Position numbers and translations under genes: made by a program
The notes under the pieces: generated by a model
Database searches by the model: none
The model's input: only the letters and a program-made list of their open reading frames with translations
Told to the model about the DNA's origin: nothing
Part shown: piece by piece, positions 8,950 through 18,221 of the stretch
How the letters are laid out: each line of letters starts with the position of its first letter
Numbering within the stretch: the stretch's first letter is position 1
Source: Vibrio sp. RE86
Lineage (GTDB): Bacteria; Pseudomonadota; Gammaproteobacteria; Enterobacterales; Vibrionaceae
Assembly: GCF_013114545.1 (NCBI RefSeq)
Contig: NZ_VTXI01000022.1
Span: 1-64,000, forward strand
DNA: 64,000 nucleotides
Direction of reading: 5' to 3'

Positions 8950-8985
8950 GGAGGGTTGACGCAAAACGTCAACCCTCTACTTTTT
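8950..8985 (+). terminator. intrinsic terminator of the thi operon
   Basis: GAGGGTTGACG (8951-8961) pairs perfectly with CGTCAACCCTC (8967-8977), followed by a T run. It sits directly after the parS site. Confidence 0.92.
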
Positions 8986-9033
8986 CTAGCTTCTAGCTTC
9001 TAGCTTCTAGCTTCTAGCTTCTAGCTTCTAGCT
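8986..9033. repeat. 7-bp tandem repeat (CTAGCTT)n, 6.9 copies
   Basis: Six exact CTAGCTT units followed by CTAGCT. The stop codon of the neighbouring minus-strand aminopeptidase lies in the last unit (9028-9030). Copy number at such heptamer arrays usually varies by slippage. Confidence 0.95.
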
Positions 9034-10818
9034 GTGCGTTAAAGGTTGTGTCGCGGAGCGAAGCCACTCTTTTACGTCACCATCAACAAGCGGACTAATG
9101 TCGCTCCAGACTTTCTCATGGTATTCATTTAACCAAGCAAGCTCTGGTCGTGTCAGCATATCAACATTGATATTGCGCTGATCGATAGGACAACGAGTGA
9201 GAGATTCAAATGTTAGAACAGGGAAGTCGCCGTTAGTTGGAATTTCGACAACAAGCTCTAGGTTTTCGATGCGAATACCGAAAGCATCCGCGCGGTAATA
9301 ACCTGGCTCATTAGATAGCACCATACCTTCAACTAGCGGTACATCAATCTGACGTTTTGAGATGCTTTGCGGGCCTTCATGAACACTCAAGAAGTGGCCG
9401 ACACCATGGCCCGTACCGTGGTCATAATCATAGCCTTCAGCCCATAAATGTTGGCGAGCTAGCGTATCGATTTGGTAACCACGAGTGCCTTTCGGGAAGC
9501 GCGCACGCGCAACGCCAATATGCCCCTTGAGTGCTAATGTGAACTGCTTAATCATTTCTTCGCTTGGCTGACCAATCGCAATAGTACGCGTAATATCAGT
9601 GGTACCATCTAAGTACTGACCACCTGAATCAACGAGGTACAGAGTGTTCATTTCAAGTTGGCCTGGTCTCGGCTGGTTCTCATGGTTGTAATGACACATT
9701 GCCGCATTGCTACCGGCAGCAGAAATGGTATCGAAGCTCAGATCTTTCAGTGTTGGGTCTTCACGGCGGAACTGCTCAAGAGTATCCGATAGTACCGCTT
9801 CATTATGTAGATTGCCTGCATCCACCTCAGCGTCAAGCCAAGTTAAGAACTTGACCATCGCAGCGCCATCACGAACGTGACACGCTTTCATTCCTGAAAT
9901 CTCAACCGCATTTTTGGCTGCTTTCGGCATCAAACATGGATCGGCTTGGCTAATGACTTCAGCGCCGGAATTTTGCAAAACAAGTTTAAACCATGAGTTT
10001 GAGGTAACTGGGTCAACCAAGACTTTTTTGCCAGATAACGCTTCGACTTGTTGTTGTAGGGATGCAGGATGGTGAACAGAAACACCTTGACCCACATGGC
10101 TGTCAAACTCAGCAGGGATACGGTTAGGGTCTAAGAAAAACTCTACACTTGCATCACTGTGCAGGATGGCATGAGAAAGTAGGACTGGTAGACGAGAAAC
10201 ATCTAAACCGCGGATATTAAGCAGCCATGCGACAGAGTCGAGTGCTGTGATGATTGCGCTGTCTGCACCGGATTTAACGACTAGTTCTGCGACTTGCTTA
10301 CGCTTACTTTCACTAGATTGACCAACAGATTCCGTTGGCATCAAAATCATCTCAGACACCACTGGAGAAGGGCGATCACTCCAAAGCTTATCGATTGGAT
10401 TGCTTTCAAGGATAGCTAGCTCATGTTTAGCGGATAGCTTTGCTTGCGCTTGGCTTAACCAGTTCGCATTGTGCATACGTGGGTCAATCGCAACTTTGCT
10501 CTGGGCTGGAAGCGATTCTAGAATCCAATCTAATGCTGGTTCTTCGATGAGATGGCGGTATTCAAACAGCGTTGCTGGGACTTCTTTCGTCACCTGAACG
10601 GTGTAACGACCATCAACAAAGATAGCGGCTTTATCTTGAGTAATAACGGCAGCTCCTGCTGAGCCAGTAAAGCCCGTCAACCAATGTAGACGTTCGTTAT
10701 GTGCTGGAACGTACTCGCCAAGGTACTCATCTTCATGAGGCACGAGCAGGGCATCAATATTGTTTTGTGCAAGCCACTCACGAATAGCAGTTAATCGCTG
10801 CTCAGTATTAGTTAGCAT
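9028..10818 (-). CDS. Xaa-Pro aminopeptidase (M24B, long form)
   Basis: A 596-aa aminopeptidase P that removes an N-terminal residue preceding proline. It has two creatinase-like N-terminal domains and a C-terminal pita-bread metallopeptidase domain from about residue 310. Metal ligands are visible: the two Asp in DSGGQYLDGTTD, the His in HGTGHGVGHFLSVHEGP, and the Glu in LSNEPGYY and RIENLELV. It is longer than E. coli PepP (441 aa) and resembles the three-domain family. The ATG at 10818 has AAGGA nine bases before it; a start at 10866 would add 16 atypical residues. The stop lies in the heptamer repeat. Confidence 0.92.
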   Translation of the reverse strand: MLTNTEQRLTAIREWLAQNNIDALLVPHEDEYLGEYVPAHNERLHWLTGFTGSAGAAVITQDKAAIFVDGRYTVQVTKEVPATLFEYRHLIEEPALDWILESLPAQSKVAIDPRMHNANWLSQAQAKLSAKHELAILESNPIDKLWSDRPSPVVSEMILMPTESVGQSSESKRKQVAELVVKSGADSAIITALDSVAWLLNIRGLDVSRLPVLLSHAILHSDASVEFFLDPNRIPAEFDSHVGQGVSVHHPASLQQQVEALSGKKVLVDPVTSNSWFKLVLQNSGAEVISQADPCLMPKAAKNAVEISGMKACHVRDGAAMVKFLTWLDAEVDAGNLHNEAVLSDTLEQFRREDPTLKDLSFDTISAAGSNAAMCHYNHENQPRPGQLEMNTLYLVDSGGQYLDGTTDITRTIAIGQPSEEMIKQFTLALKGHIGVARARFPKGTRGYQIDTLARQHLWAEGYDYDHGTGHGVGHFLSVHEGPQSISKRQIDVPLVEGMVLSNEPGYYRADAFGIRIENLELVVEIPTNGDFPVLTFESLTRCPIDQRNINVDMLTRPELAWLNEYHEKVWSDISPLVDGDVKEWLRSATQPLTHS

Positions 10819-10918
10819 CTGTGTTAATCCTTCATTATGGTTATGGCGTCCTTGGTAAATTCTCATGCGTTACTCGGACGATGCCAATAAGCTACTCTTT
10901 TTACCGTTTGCCTGCAAA

Positions 10919-11860
10919 CTATCTCAGAGCCGTAGTTTTATCTTTAATAATCTGTCTTAACCACGAAAGTGCAGGGTCATTTTCTCTGTCTCGATGCCAG
11001 AACAGTGTATATGCCATAGGCGGGAATTCCATAGGTAGTGGAAGTACTGTTAAGTCGAGTTGTTTCGAGGCTAGTTTGACGAAGTGACTTGGCGCTGTGA
11101 AAACAAAATCGGTGTATGAACATAAGCTTGCTGCGCTATTAAAGTCAGGAACTGTAATCGCAATATCACGCTCTTTTCCATAATCAGCTAAGCGGTAGTC
11201 GAGTAGCCAACGGTCATTACCATCACAACGGACCTGGACATGACGTTGCTCTAAATACTTCTCTAGTGTCCATTGGCCAAACAAAGCAGGGTGGTCTTTT
11301 CGCAACAAACACATTTGATTGTCACGGTAGATCTCTTGTTCACAGATATCAGCCGGAGGCAGCATGGTTAGCTTGGCGTCATTGATATCAATATCTTTGC
11401 CGGTAATGCCGAGGTCAATTTCGCCACGCTGGATCTGGCTAAATGTTGTATCTGACCAAGCATGAGTACTGATGGTCACTCGTGGAGCACGTTTAAATAT
11501 CTCAGGTAGAAAGTGAGGAAGTATAAGCGGATAAACACTCTCGACCGCCGCTATTTGGTAGCGATAGTCACTTGAACTTGGCGAGAATTGTTCTGGCTGG
11601 GTCAGTTGTTCGAGTTGATGGATCAGTACCTCAAGCTTAGGTTTAAGAAACAACGCTTTTGGTGTTGGTTTTAAACCGTGAGCATGACGAACAAACAGTG
11701 GGTCATCAAATTGTGTTCGCAGCTTGGCCAAGTTCTTACTGACCGCAGATTGGCTAAGGCATAAACGATGGGCAGCTCGCGTGACGTTGAGCTCTTCAAT
11801 AAGGACACGTAAGCACACCAGCAGGTTTAGGTCGAGACGCGCGAGTTTCTCTATATTCAT
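10919..11860 (-). CDS. LysR-family transcriptional regulator
   Basis: A 313-aa LysR regulator with an N-terminal winged helix (DLNLLVCLRVLIEELNVTRAA...LSQSAVSKNLAKLR, residues 10-50) and a periplasmic-binding-like effector domain. It is divergent from the MFS gene at 11970 across about 110 bp, the usual layout for a LysR protein controlling its neighbour. Its effector cannot be named. The aminopeptidase follows on the same strand 100 bp away. Confidence 0.9.
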   Translation of the reverse strand: MNIEKLARLDLNLLVCLRVLIEELNVTRAAHRLCLSQSAVSKNLAKLRTQFDDPLFVRHAHGLKPTPKALFLKPKLEVLIHQLEQLTQPEQFSPSSSDYRYQIAAVESVYPLILPHFLPEIFKRAPRVTISTHAWSDTTFSQIQRGEIDLGITGKDIDINDAKLTMLPPADICEQEIYRDNQMCLLRKDHPALFGQWTLEKYLEQRHVQVRCDGNDRWLLDYRLADYGKERDIAITVPDFNSAASLCSYTDFVFTAPSHFVKLASKQLDLTVLPLPMEFPPMAYTLFWHRDRENDPALSWLRQIIKDKTTALR

Positions 11861-11969
11861 TAGAAATTCTCTTTAGGAATAACATTGATGATTATTTGTC
11901 ATTAGATGGCATAACTAGTCTAGCTTAAACTACGGCTTCAATCATCTTATGCTTTTGGAGAAAAAGTCA

Positions 11970-13163
11970 GTGCACACGGCAAACCATTCAGTACCACCAA
12001 AGACTCAGCTCGTTTTGCTGACTCTATTAGTTCTATTTAGCCCACTAGCGATAGACATCTACTTGCCAGCACTGCCAATGATCTCCTCTACGTTTCACGT
12101 GGAACATGCATTAGCGCAAGACACAATCACTTGGTTCTTGTTTGCCATGGGTGTAGGTCAGTTGTTTGCTGGGCCTTTGGCTGACAAGCTTGGACGTCGA
12201 ACTGTTGCATTGGGAGGTGTTAGTATCTACGCGGTGAGCGCTGTATTGGCGTGGAGTGCTCAAAATATAGAGTGGATGCTAGCAGCTCGTTTGCTACAAG
12301 GCTTAGGTGCGTGTGCGACATCGGTAGCAGCCTTTGCAACAGTTCGCGATATCTTTGGCCCTCAAAAGAGTGGCAAAATGATCAGCTACCTAAATGGTGC
12401 GATCTGCTTTATTCCTGCATTGGCGCCTATTCTAGGGAGTTGGTTAACACAGCAATTTGGCTGGCGTTCAAACTTTAGCTTTATGGCAGGCTTTGCGGCA
12501 GTAGTATTGGTGATGCTTTGGGTTGGATTAAAAGAGACTAACCCTCAAATGAGCAAAGAGCCGGTATTCAAACTCAACCGTTACTTAGATGTTGTGAAAA
12601 CACCGTCATTCCTCTTCCATGCTTCCCTATGTATGTTAGCGATGGCTGTGATTCTTGGCTATGTCACTTCTGCACCGGTCGTTCTAATGGAAAGCCTAGG
12701 CTTAACCATGAATGAGTTCACGTTCTGGTTTGGCGTCAATGCAGCAATCAATATTGTGGCTTGTATGAGTGCACCTAAGTTTATGGATAAATTTGGTACG
12801 CATTTGGCGCTGACGGTGGGCATTGTGACTTTGGCGTTTGCAGGTGTGGTAATGCTAATCATGATGTCTAGCGCAACGCCGTTCGCGTTTATGTTACCTA
12901 TCTTCTTGTCTTCAGTCGGTTTCGCGTGGATCTTGGGCGCGGCAGCAGGTAAAGCGCTAGCGCCATTCGGCGACAAAGCGGGGACGGCGGCGGCTCTACT
13001 TGGTCTATTTCAAATGAGTGGTTCAGGCTTAGTTGTCGGTACTGTTCAGCGTTTAGGAATGGAACCTCAGGTAATGATTGCAACGTTGATGTTGATTGTT
13101 ACACCTGCATTGGCGATTCTGTGGTCAAAGTCAGGCAGAACTTGGCATTACGCGGCCGTGTAA
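11970..13163 (+). CDS. MFS drug efflux transporter, Bcr/CflA type
   Basis: A 397-aa, 12-helix major facilitator. The start of helix 1 (LFSPLAIDIYLPALPMI) and the loop GPLADKLGRR are typical of the Bcr/CflA drug-resistance subfamily. I chose the GTG at 11970 because GGAG lies nine bases before it; an ATG at 11949 would add seven residues without a visible ribosome-binding site. It is divergent from the LysR gene, which probably regulates it. Codons at 12091-12106 contain a near-parS sequence. Confidence 0.88.
   Translation: MHTANHSVPPKTQLVLLTLLVLFSPLAIDIYLPALPMISSTFHVEHALAQDTITWFLFAMGVGQLFAGPLADKLGRRTVALGGVSIYAVSAVLAWSAQNIEWMLAARLLQGLGACATSVAAFATVRDIFGPQKSGKMISYLNGAICFIPALAPILGSWLTQQFGWRSNFSFMAGFAAVVLVMLWVGLKETNPQMSKEPVFKLNRYLDVVKTPSFLFHASLCMLAMAVILGYVTSAPVVLMESLGLTMNEFTFWFGVNAAINIVACMSAPKFMDKFGTHLALTVGIVTLAFAGVVMLIMMSSATPFAFMLPIFLSSVGFAWILGAAAGKALAPFGDKAGTAAALLGLFQMSGSGLVVGTVQRLGMEPQVMIATLMLIVTPALAILWSKSGRTWHYAAV
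12091..12106. other. parS-like site 3 (inside the MFS gene)
   Basis: CGTTTCACGTGGAACA. It keeps the CACGTG core and both inner arms (GTTTCAC and the GTGGAAC variant) and departs from TGTTNCACGTGNAACA only at the outermost base. Confidence 0.7.
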
Positions 13164-13246
13164 TGTGTTGATTCGCTCTTTGCTATTGTAATCAAACGAT
13201 GTATATTTGAGCTTCTTACCCCGTAATCTGTGGATAAAACGCAATA

Positions 13247-13531
13247 ATGTCAATGACTACCTACGAGATGGCTCGCTTAATGGAGCAGTTGGAAGATACT
13301 CCAGAAAAGATTATGTTCGGCAAAGTATTGAGTGAGCTGGGCAATCAAAGCGGTGAGCGTATCCGTAGTGCAGCAAAACAAGTTCCACTCCCTATACTGC
13401 GTGACATGGTTTACCAGTTTCAGCAAGTGATTGAAGCGCGCAAAGATGAGCAGATTGAGTCTTTAGCAAAAGAGATTGCTGAAAAAGGCATCTCGGTAGA
13501 AGAGCTTAAACAATATTTAACGTCGAAGTAG
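13247..13531 (+). CDS. small coiled-coil protein, possibly H-NS oligomerisation-domain-like
   Basis: A 94-aa, largely helical, charged protein that I do not firmly recognise. Residues 45-90 (LRDMVYQFQQVIEARKDEQ, then EIAEKGISVEELKQYL) weakly resemble the coiled coil and linker of H-NS (L-x2-M, VV-x2-R, GI-x2-EEL). The C-terminal DNA-binding half of H-NS is absent. A short H-NS-like modifier is therefore one possibility; an unrelated conserved Vibrio protein is another. It is a single gene closed by a bidirectional terminator. Confidence 0.65.
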   Translation: MSMTTYEMARLMEQLEDTPEKIMFGKVLSELGNQSGERIRSAAKQVPLPILRDMVYQFQQVIEARKDEQIESLAKEIAEKGISVEELKQYLTSK

Positions 13532-13549
13532 GCGTTATCGACCCGATAC

Positions 13550-13577
13550 TAAAAACTCGCTCCGGCGAGTTTTTTTA
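13550..13577. terminator. bidirectional terminator
   Basis: AAACTCGC (13553-13560) / GCGAGTTT (13565-13572) with an A run before and a T run after. It serves the small gene on the plus strand and asnC on the minus strand. Confidence 0.88.
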
Positions 13578-14039
13578 TGGATTGACGTTACGGTTGATCG
13601 GGTTTTGCAGTGAAATTAGTGTCTCAGTAGATTGCACTTCGTCGATGGCTTGTAGCTTATCAATCAAGACATATTGGAGCTCTTCAATTGAACGACACAT
13701 CAGCTTCACGAAGATGTTGTATGCGCCCGTTGTGTAGTAGGCTTCAACTACCTCTTCCAAGGCATTGAGCTTCTCCAGTGCTGAGTGATAATCGCGCGCG
13801 GCATTGAGGTTGATACCAATGAAACAACAGACGTCATAGCCGAGCTTTTTGGTATCGACGATGACTTCGGTGCCCTGAATGATATCCGCCGATTTCATCT
13901 TCTCGATTCGAACATGAATCGTTGCAGGGCTAACTTGGAATTGCTTAGCCATTTCTGCATACGGCGTTTTAGCATCTTCCATCAGGGTTTTGAGAATGGC
14001 CTTATCAAGGTCGTCGAGTTTGATATTTTGAGTCTGCAT
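13575..14039 (-). CDS. asnC: Lrp/AsnC-family regulator AsnC
   Basis: A 154-aa feast/famine regulator. It has an N-terminal helix-turn-helix (LDDLDKAILKTLMEDAKTPYAEMAKQF...VSPATIHVRIEKM, residues 8-50) and a C-terminal RAM ligand domain. Overall it is close to E. coli AsnC, the asparagine-responsive regulator. The ATG at 14039 has AAGG at good spacing. It is divergent from the large GGDEF/EAL gene; asnA is not in the window. Confidence 0.88.
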   Translation of the reverse strand: MQTQNIKLDDLDKAILKTLMEDAKTPYAEMAKQFQVSPATIHVRIEKMKSADIIQGTEVIVDTKKLGYDVCCFIGINLNAARDYHSALEKLNALEEVVEAYYTTGAYNIFVKLMCRSIEELQYVLIDKLQAIDEVQSTETLISLQNPINRNVNP

Positions 14040-14141
14040 CAAGAGCCTTAAAGTTCACGTTAACACTATGGTATATAGGACAAATTATCACCACTAGTGA
14101 TACAATTATACCTAATCTTCCTATTATCGAGAGCTATTTTA

Positions 14142-17100
14142 GTGCGCTTTTGTCTCTTAGTTCTAGCTACCATTACGAGCTTATTTGTTAACGCAGAAGA
14201 AAAAGATGTGTTGGTTGTTCACTCTTATCATCAAGGCTTTTTTTGGACAGATGCGTTTCAGGCAGGTTTAGACGCTGAGTTAAGACAGGCTGAGCTTTCT
14301 GCAAGAGTGTTGTATCTCGACACCAAGCGCCTTCAAAGTGAAGCATACCTAGAACAACTCTACCAACTGTACAAAACCAAATTTGAACAAGAGCAGTTTG
14401 AGGCAGTCGTAGTCAGTGACAACAATGCGCTGGCACTGATGCAAAGGCTAGGCCCGCAGTTGGGGGACACTCCGGTCATCTTTGGCGGCATCAATAACTA
14501 TTCTCGTCAGCTTCATGACAATATTAATGCCACCGGGGTCATCGAAGATATTGACCTATACAGCAATATATCTCTCATAGAACGCCTGCAGGAAGATATT
14601 CAATCCATCTATATTGTTAGCGACCACTCCATCACGGGTGAAGCTGTTCGTAGTCAGATTGGAGCTTTTCTAGATCACTACCCCAAATATCGAAATACGA
14701 TTGTATCCGTTACTCCTGATAGCTTTGAAGATTTACAAACGTTAGTGGCGAGTTTGGATCATCGCAGTAGCGTGCTGTTTTGGGTTTATTATCGAGATAA
14801 GCAAGGCGAAGTATTTACCGAGACTGCTCAGTGGAAGAAAATTAATTCGGCCTCGAATGCGCCCATCTATATGGTCCACGATTTAGGGCTCGGCTATGGC
14901 GCAGTGGGCGGTGTCATTCAAAGTGGTAAAACTCACGGTCAACTAACCGCAGGGCTGTTAATTGATGTGCTGACTAACCCAAGCGCACCGATGCCAAAAG
15001 TCAAAGTTGGCACCCCTGAAATCAAACTCGACTATCAAGCCGTTCTCAAGTGGGGGTTAGGTATAGAAGGAGAGGCCGCCTCTGTGATTTTCAATCGCCC
15101 GCTCTCTTTCGCTGAACGATATGAGAGAGAGTTGAAGATTGTTGGCAGCGTCGTAGTTTTCCTCTCTATTGTTATCTTGTTTCTGGTCTACTACTTGAGC
15201 CGAATAAAGCGCAGCGAGCAACTCGCTAAAGAGAGCCAGACTCTGATTGAAATGGTCTTCGACCAAAGCTACCACTACATTGGCGTCTTGGATGAAAGAG
15301 GCTCGATAGCGTCGAGCAATCGAAAACTACAAGAATTGCTATACGACCAAAATTTCAGTGTCGAAAGACCTATCTGGCAACATCCTCACTGGGAAGATGA
15401 TGCAGTAGATAATATTAAACGCTTTTTCAACGATTCGGAGCGTGGTGGTGTCGCTCAATTTGAAGCGGAAATTTGGCACGCCGAACAAGGCTCGCTGGTT
15501 CTAGAAATGTCGCTAAAGCCAATTCCTACGCTTAGGCAAGGTAAGCAGTATTTGCTTGAGGCTCGCGATATTACCTCTCGTAAGATCACAGAAGAGCGTT
15601 TGTTCCAGCGAGAGGCTAACCTCAGTCATTATTATGATCAGCAACCCGTCATGATGGTGACGCTGGATGACCAGAATCGAATTCAACAAGTTAATCATTT
15701 TGCTGAGCAGCTACTTGGCTATAAGGCTGATCAAGTGTTAGGTCATCGTCTGCGCGAGTTCTATCTCCATGAAGACGCATTGATCCCTAGACAGGTCTTA
15801 CTGCAACCCAAACAAGCGTTGAAAGGCGTTTGGCGTCGAGATATCGAGTATCGCCATGCTGATGGTCGCAAAGTCTGGATCCGTGAAAACATTCGCCCGC
15901 TAGTGGAATCTGGCCATCTGTTGATTGTGGGTGAGGATGTAACAGAAACTCGAGAGCTATCAGAACAACTTCAGTATCAAGCTCAACATGACTTATTGAC
16001 GGGTACCTATAGTCGAAATTATTTCGAACAAGAACTAGAGAAAGCGCTCAAAGAGGTGTCGAGTTATACCCGTACTCACGCCATGCTATACATCGATCTT
16101 GATCAGCTTAAAGTACTGAACGATACCGCTGGGCACGAGGCCGGAGACGCGGCTATTCAGTTCTGCGCTAGCATGTTGGAGGAAGTACTGCCTTACAATA
16201 CTGTGCTTGCGAGAATGGGTGGGGATGAGTTTGCCATCTTGCTAAAAGATTGTACCGAAGTGGATGCAAAGAAGTTGGCGTCTAGCATCATTAATTCTCT
16301 CGGAGAGCATCCATTCATCTGGGAAGAGATTCGCCTAAGCCTAAACTGTTCGATTGGTATTCGCTTAATTGACCATACCGCCTCGTCGCCTCAAATGGTG
16401 CATGCGCAAGCTGATACTGCCTGCCATGTTGCAAAAGAGGAAGGGCGTAATCGCTACAACCTTTACTGTTTAGATGACAAAGAACTACGTCGCCGTGAAC
16501 AAGAGATGGAAAGCGTCAATCTAGTGCATGATGCTTTGGCGAATCAACGTATCGAGTTGTTTGCTCAACAGATCCTCAGCTTGAATGATAGTGAAGTGGG
16601 TATGCACTTTGAGATTCTTATTCGTATCAAGAACGCGCAGGGTAAATACATTTCACCGGGAATCTTTATGCCAGCGTCTGAGCGCTACAACATTGCACAC
16701 CTTCTTGATAAACAGGTCGTGACACAAACACTTGATTGGTTTGAAGCTAACCCTTCAGCGCTCGATAAACTCAGCTTGTGTGCGATTAACTTATCGGGTC
16801 ATTCGATGGGCAATAAAGAGTTCATTGCGTTTCTACTCGATAAGTTAGAAAACAGTACCGTACCTTGCGACAAGATATGTTTAGAGATCACCGAAACCGC
16901 CGCGATGAGTAACATGAACCAAGCGATTGAGTTCTTTACTCAACTCAAAGCCTTAGGCTGTTTAATTGCGTTGGATGATTTCGGTTCTGGGTTGTCATCT
17001 TTTGGTTATCTTAAAAAGCTTCCGGTTGATATCGTGAAGATTGATGGCATCTTTGTGAGAGATATTGATGTCAACGAGATGGACCACTTGATGGTGCGTT

Positions 17101-17279
17101 CAATCAATGACCTAGCCCGTCAAATGGGCAAAAAGACTGTGGCAGAGTTTGTTGAAAATACTCGTATCATTGAGCAGTTAATGGAGCTCGATGTCGACTA
17201 CGCGCAGGGGTATATCATTGGTAAACCTAAACCATTACCGGAATTAGTGAGCGAACTTATCGCCACACAGAAAGCTTAG
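14142..17279 (+). CDS. periplasmic-sensor PAS-PAS-GGDEF-EAL c-di-GMP protein
   Basis: A 1045-aa inner-membrane signalling protein. Order: signal peptide; ABC-type substrate-binding-like periplasmic domain (DVLVVHSYHQGFFWTDAF, residues ~25-325); transmembrane helix ~335-357; two PAS domains (~370-480 and ~495-610); GGDEF; EAL. The cyclase motif GGDEF is intact near 692. The EAL motif reads EIL but keeps the catalytic Glu; ETETAAM-type, DDFGSG, KIDG and AEFVE motifs are present, so phosphodiesterase activity is plausible. Either activity may dominate. I chose the GTG at 14142 because it begins the signal peptide directly; a GTG at 14097 is an alternative. Confidence 0.88.
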   Translation: MRFCLLVLATITSLFVNAEEKDVLVVHSYHQGFFWTDAFQAGLDAELRQAELSARVLYLDTKRLQSEAYLEQLYQLYKTKFEQEQFEAVVVSDNNALALMQRLGPQLGDTPVIFGGINNYSRQLHDNINATGVIEDIDLYSNISLIERLQEDIQSIYIVSDHSITGEAVRSQIGAFLDHYPKYRNTIVSVTPDSFEDLQTLVASLDHRSSVLFWVYYRDKQGEVFTETAQWKKINSASNAPIYMVHDLGLGYGAVGGVIQSGKTHGQLTAGLLIDVLTNPSAPMPKVKVGTPEIKLDYQAVLKWGLGIEGEAASVIFNRPLSFAERYERELKIVGSVVVFLSIVILFLVYYLSRIKRSEQLAKESQTLIEMVFDQSYHYIGVLDERGSIASSNRKLQELLYDQNFSVERPIWQHPHWEDDAVDNIKRFFNDSERGGVAQFEAEIWHAEQGSLVLEMSLKPIPTLRQGKQYLLEARDITSRKITEERLFQREANLSHYYDQQPVMMVTLDDQNRIQQVNHFAEQLLGYKADQVLGHRLREFYLHEDALIPRQVLLQPKQALKGVWRRDIEYRHADGRKVWIRENIRPLVESGHLLIVGEDVTETRELSEQLQYQAQHDLLTGTYSRNYFEQELEKALKEVSSYTRTHAMLYIDLDQLKVLNDTAGHEAGDAAIQFCASMLEEVLPYNTVLARMGGDEFAILLKDCTEVDAKKLASSIINSLGEHPFIWEEIRLSLNCSIGIRLIDHTASSPQMVHAQADTACHVAKEEGRNRYNLYCLDDKELRRREQEMESVNLVHDALANQRIELFAQQILSLNDSEVGMHFEILIRIKNAQGKYISPGIFMPASERYNIAHLLDKQVVTQTLDWFEANPSALDKLSLCAINLSGHSMGNKEFIAFLLDKLENSTVPCDKICLEITETAAMSNMNQAIEFFTQLKALGCLIALDDFGSGLSSFGYLKKLPVDIVKIDGIFVRDIDVNEMDHLMVRSINDLARQMGKKTVAEFVENTRIIEQLMELDVDYAQGYIIGKPKPLPELVSELIATQKA

Positions 17280-17341
17280 TGCCAGTGTCGAAAATCCAGT
17301 ACACTGCGCACCGTTATTGATATTCAGCTTGGGAGCACTCC

Positions 17342-18121
17342 GTGCAGCTACAACTTCAATGTGAAGACCTCACTCAAACAGAACGTTTTCAACAGCTCAT
17401 GCAGCGCTGGGGGCTTACTCACGACGAGCAAAGTGAATTTGCTCTGGTATTGACTGATGAGCGATTGGAGCTACGTAAGCTGGATGAGCCTAAGCTGGGG
17501 GCGATCTTTGTTGATTTGGCGGGTGGTGCGGTTGCCCATCGACGCAAATTTGGTGGCGGTAAAGGGCAAGCGATCGCCAAAGCGGCTGGACTGAACAAAG
17601 GCAGTACACCGACGATTCTCGATGGTACAGCCGGTCTTGGCCGGGATGCGTTCGTGCTTGCATCATTGGGTTGCAAGGTGCAAATGGTTGAGCGCCATCC
17701 AGTCGTCGCTGCCTTGCTGGATGATGGTTTGGAGCGTGCTAAACAAGATGCCGAGATTGGTGGCTGGGTAACAGAGCGTATGTCGTTGATTCATGCCTCA
17801 AGTCTAAACGCACTCAGTGACTTAGCCAGCGATCCTCAATTTTCACAGCCTGACGTCGTTTATCTCGATCCGATGTATCCACATCCTGAAAATAAAAAGA
17901 AAAGCGCCTTAGTAAAGAAAGAGATGCGTGTATTTCAATCTCTTGTTGGTGCTGATCTTGACGCCGATGGCCTATTAGAACCTGCGCTAGCCCTTGCCAG
18001 TAAAAGGGTTGTGGTAAAAAGGCCAGACTACGCAAATTGGCTAAATGAGAAAAAACCAACCATGGCGATAGAGACCAAAAAGAATCGTTTTGATGTTTAT
18101 GTCAATGCATCAATGACTTAG
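17342..18121 (+). CDS. rsmJ: 16S rRNA (guanine1516-N2)-methyltransferase RsmJ
   Basis: A 259-aa class I SAM methyltransferase that modifies G1516 of 16S rRNA. Family motifs are VDLAGGAVAHRRKFGGGKGQ, the SAM loop ILDGTAGLGRDAFVLASLG, VERHP and the catalytic-type VYLDPMYPHPENKKKSA. It starts at GTG with GGAG six bases before. It stands alone between the GGDEF/EAL gene and a hypothetical gene. Confidence 0.95.
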   Translation: MQLQLQCEDLTQTERFQQLMQRWGLTHDEQSEFALVLTDERLELRKLDEPKLGAIFVDLAGGAVAHRRKFGGGKGQAIAKAAGLNKGSTPTILDGTAGLGRDAFVLASLGCKVQMVERHPVVAALLDDGLERAKQDAEIGGWVTERMSLIHASSLNALSDLASDPQFSQPDVVYLDPMYPHPENKKKSALVKKEMRVFQSLVGADLDADGLLEPALALASKRVVVKRPDYANWLNEKKPTMAIETKKNRFDVYVNASMT

Positions 18122-18221
18122 CGCACAGCATTTTAATCGACTGATTTTTGTTCTTGCTTAAAGACGTTTAAACAGGTATATCTTACTAAGAACTATTCGT
18201 ATTCTTAGCTGGAGTAGTAGT

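Noticed and set aside
8986..9033. CRISPR-like array
   Set aside because: The units are 7 bp and directly adjacent with no spacers.
14053..14068. A fifth parS at GTTCACGTTAAC upstream of asnC
   Set aside because: It lacks the CACGTG core symmetry and has several arm mismatches.
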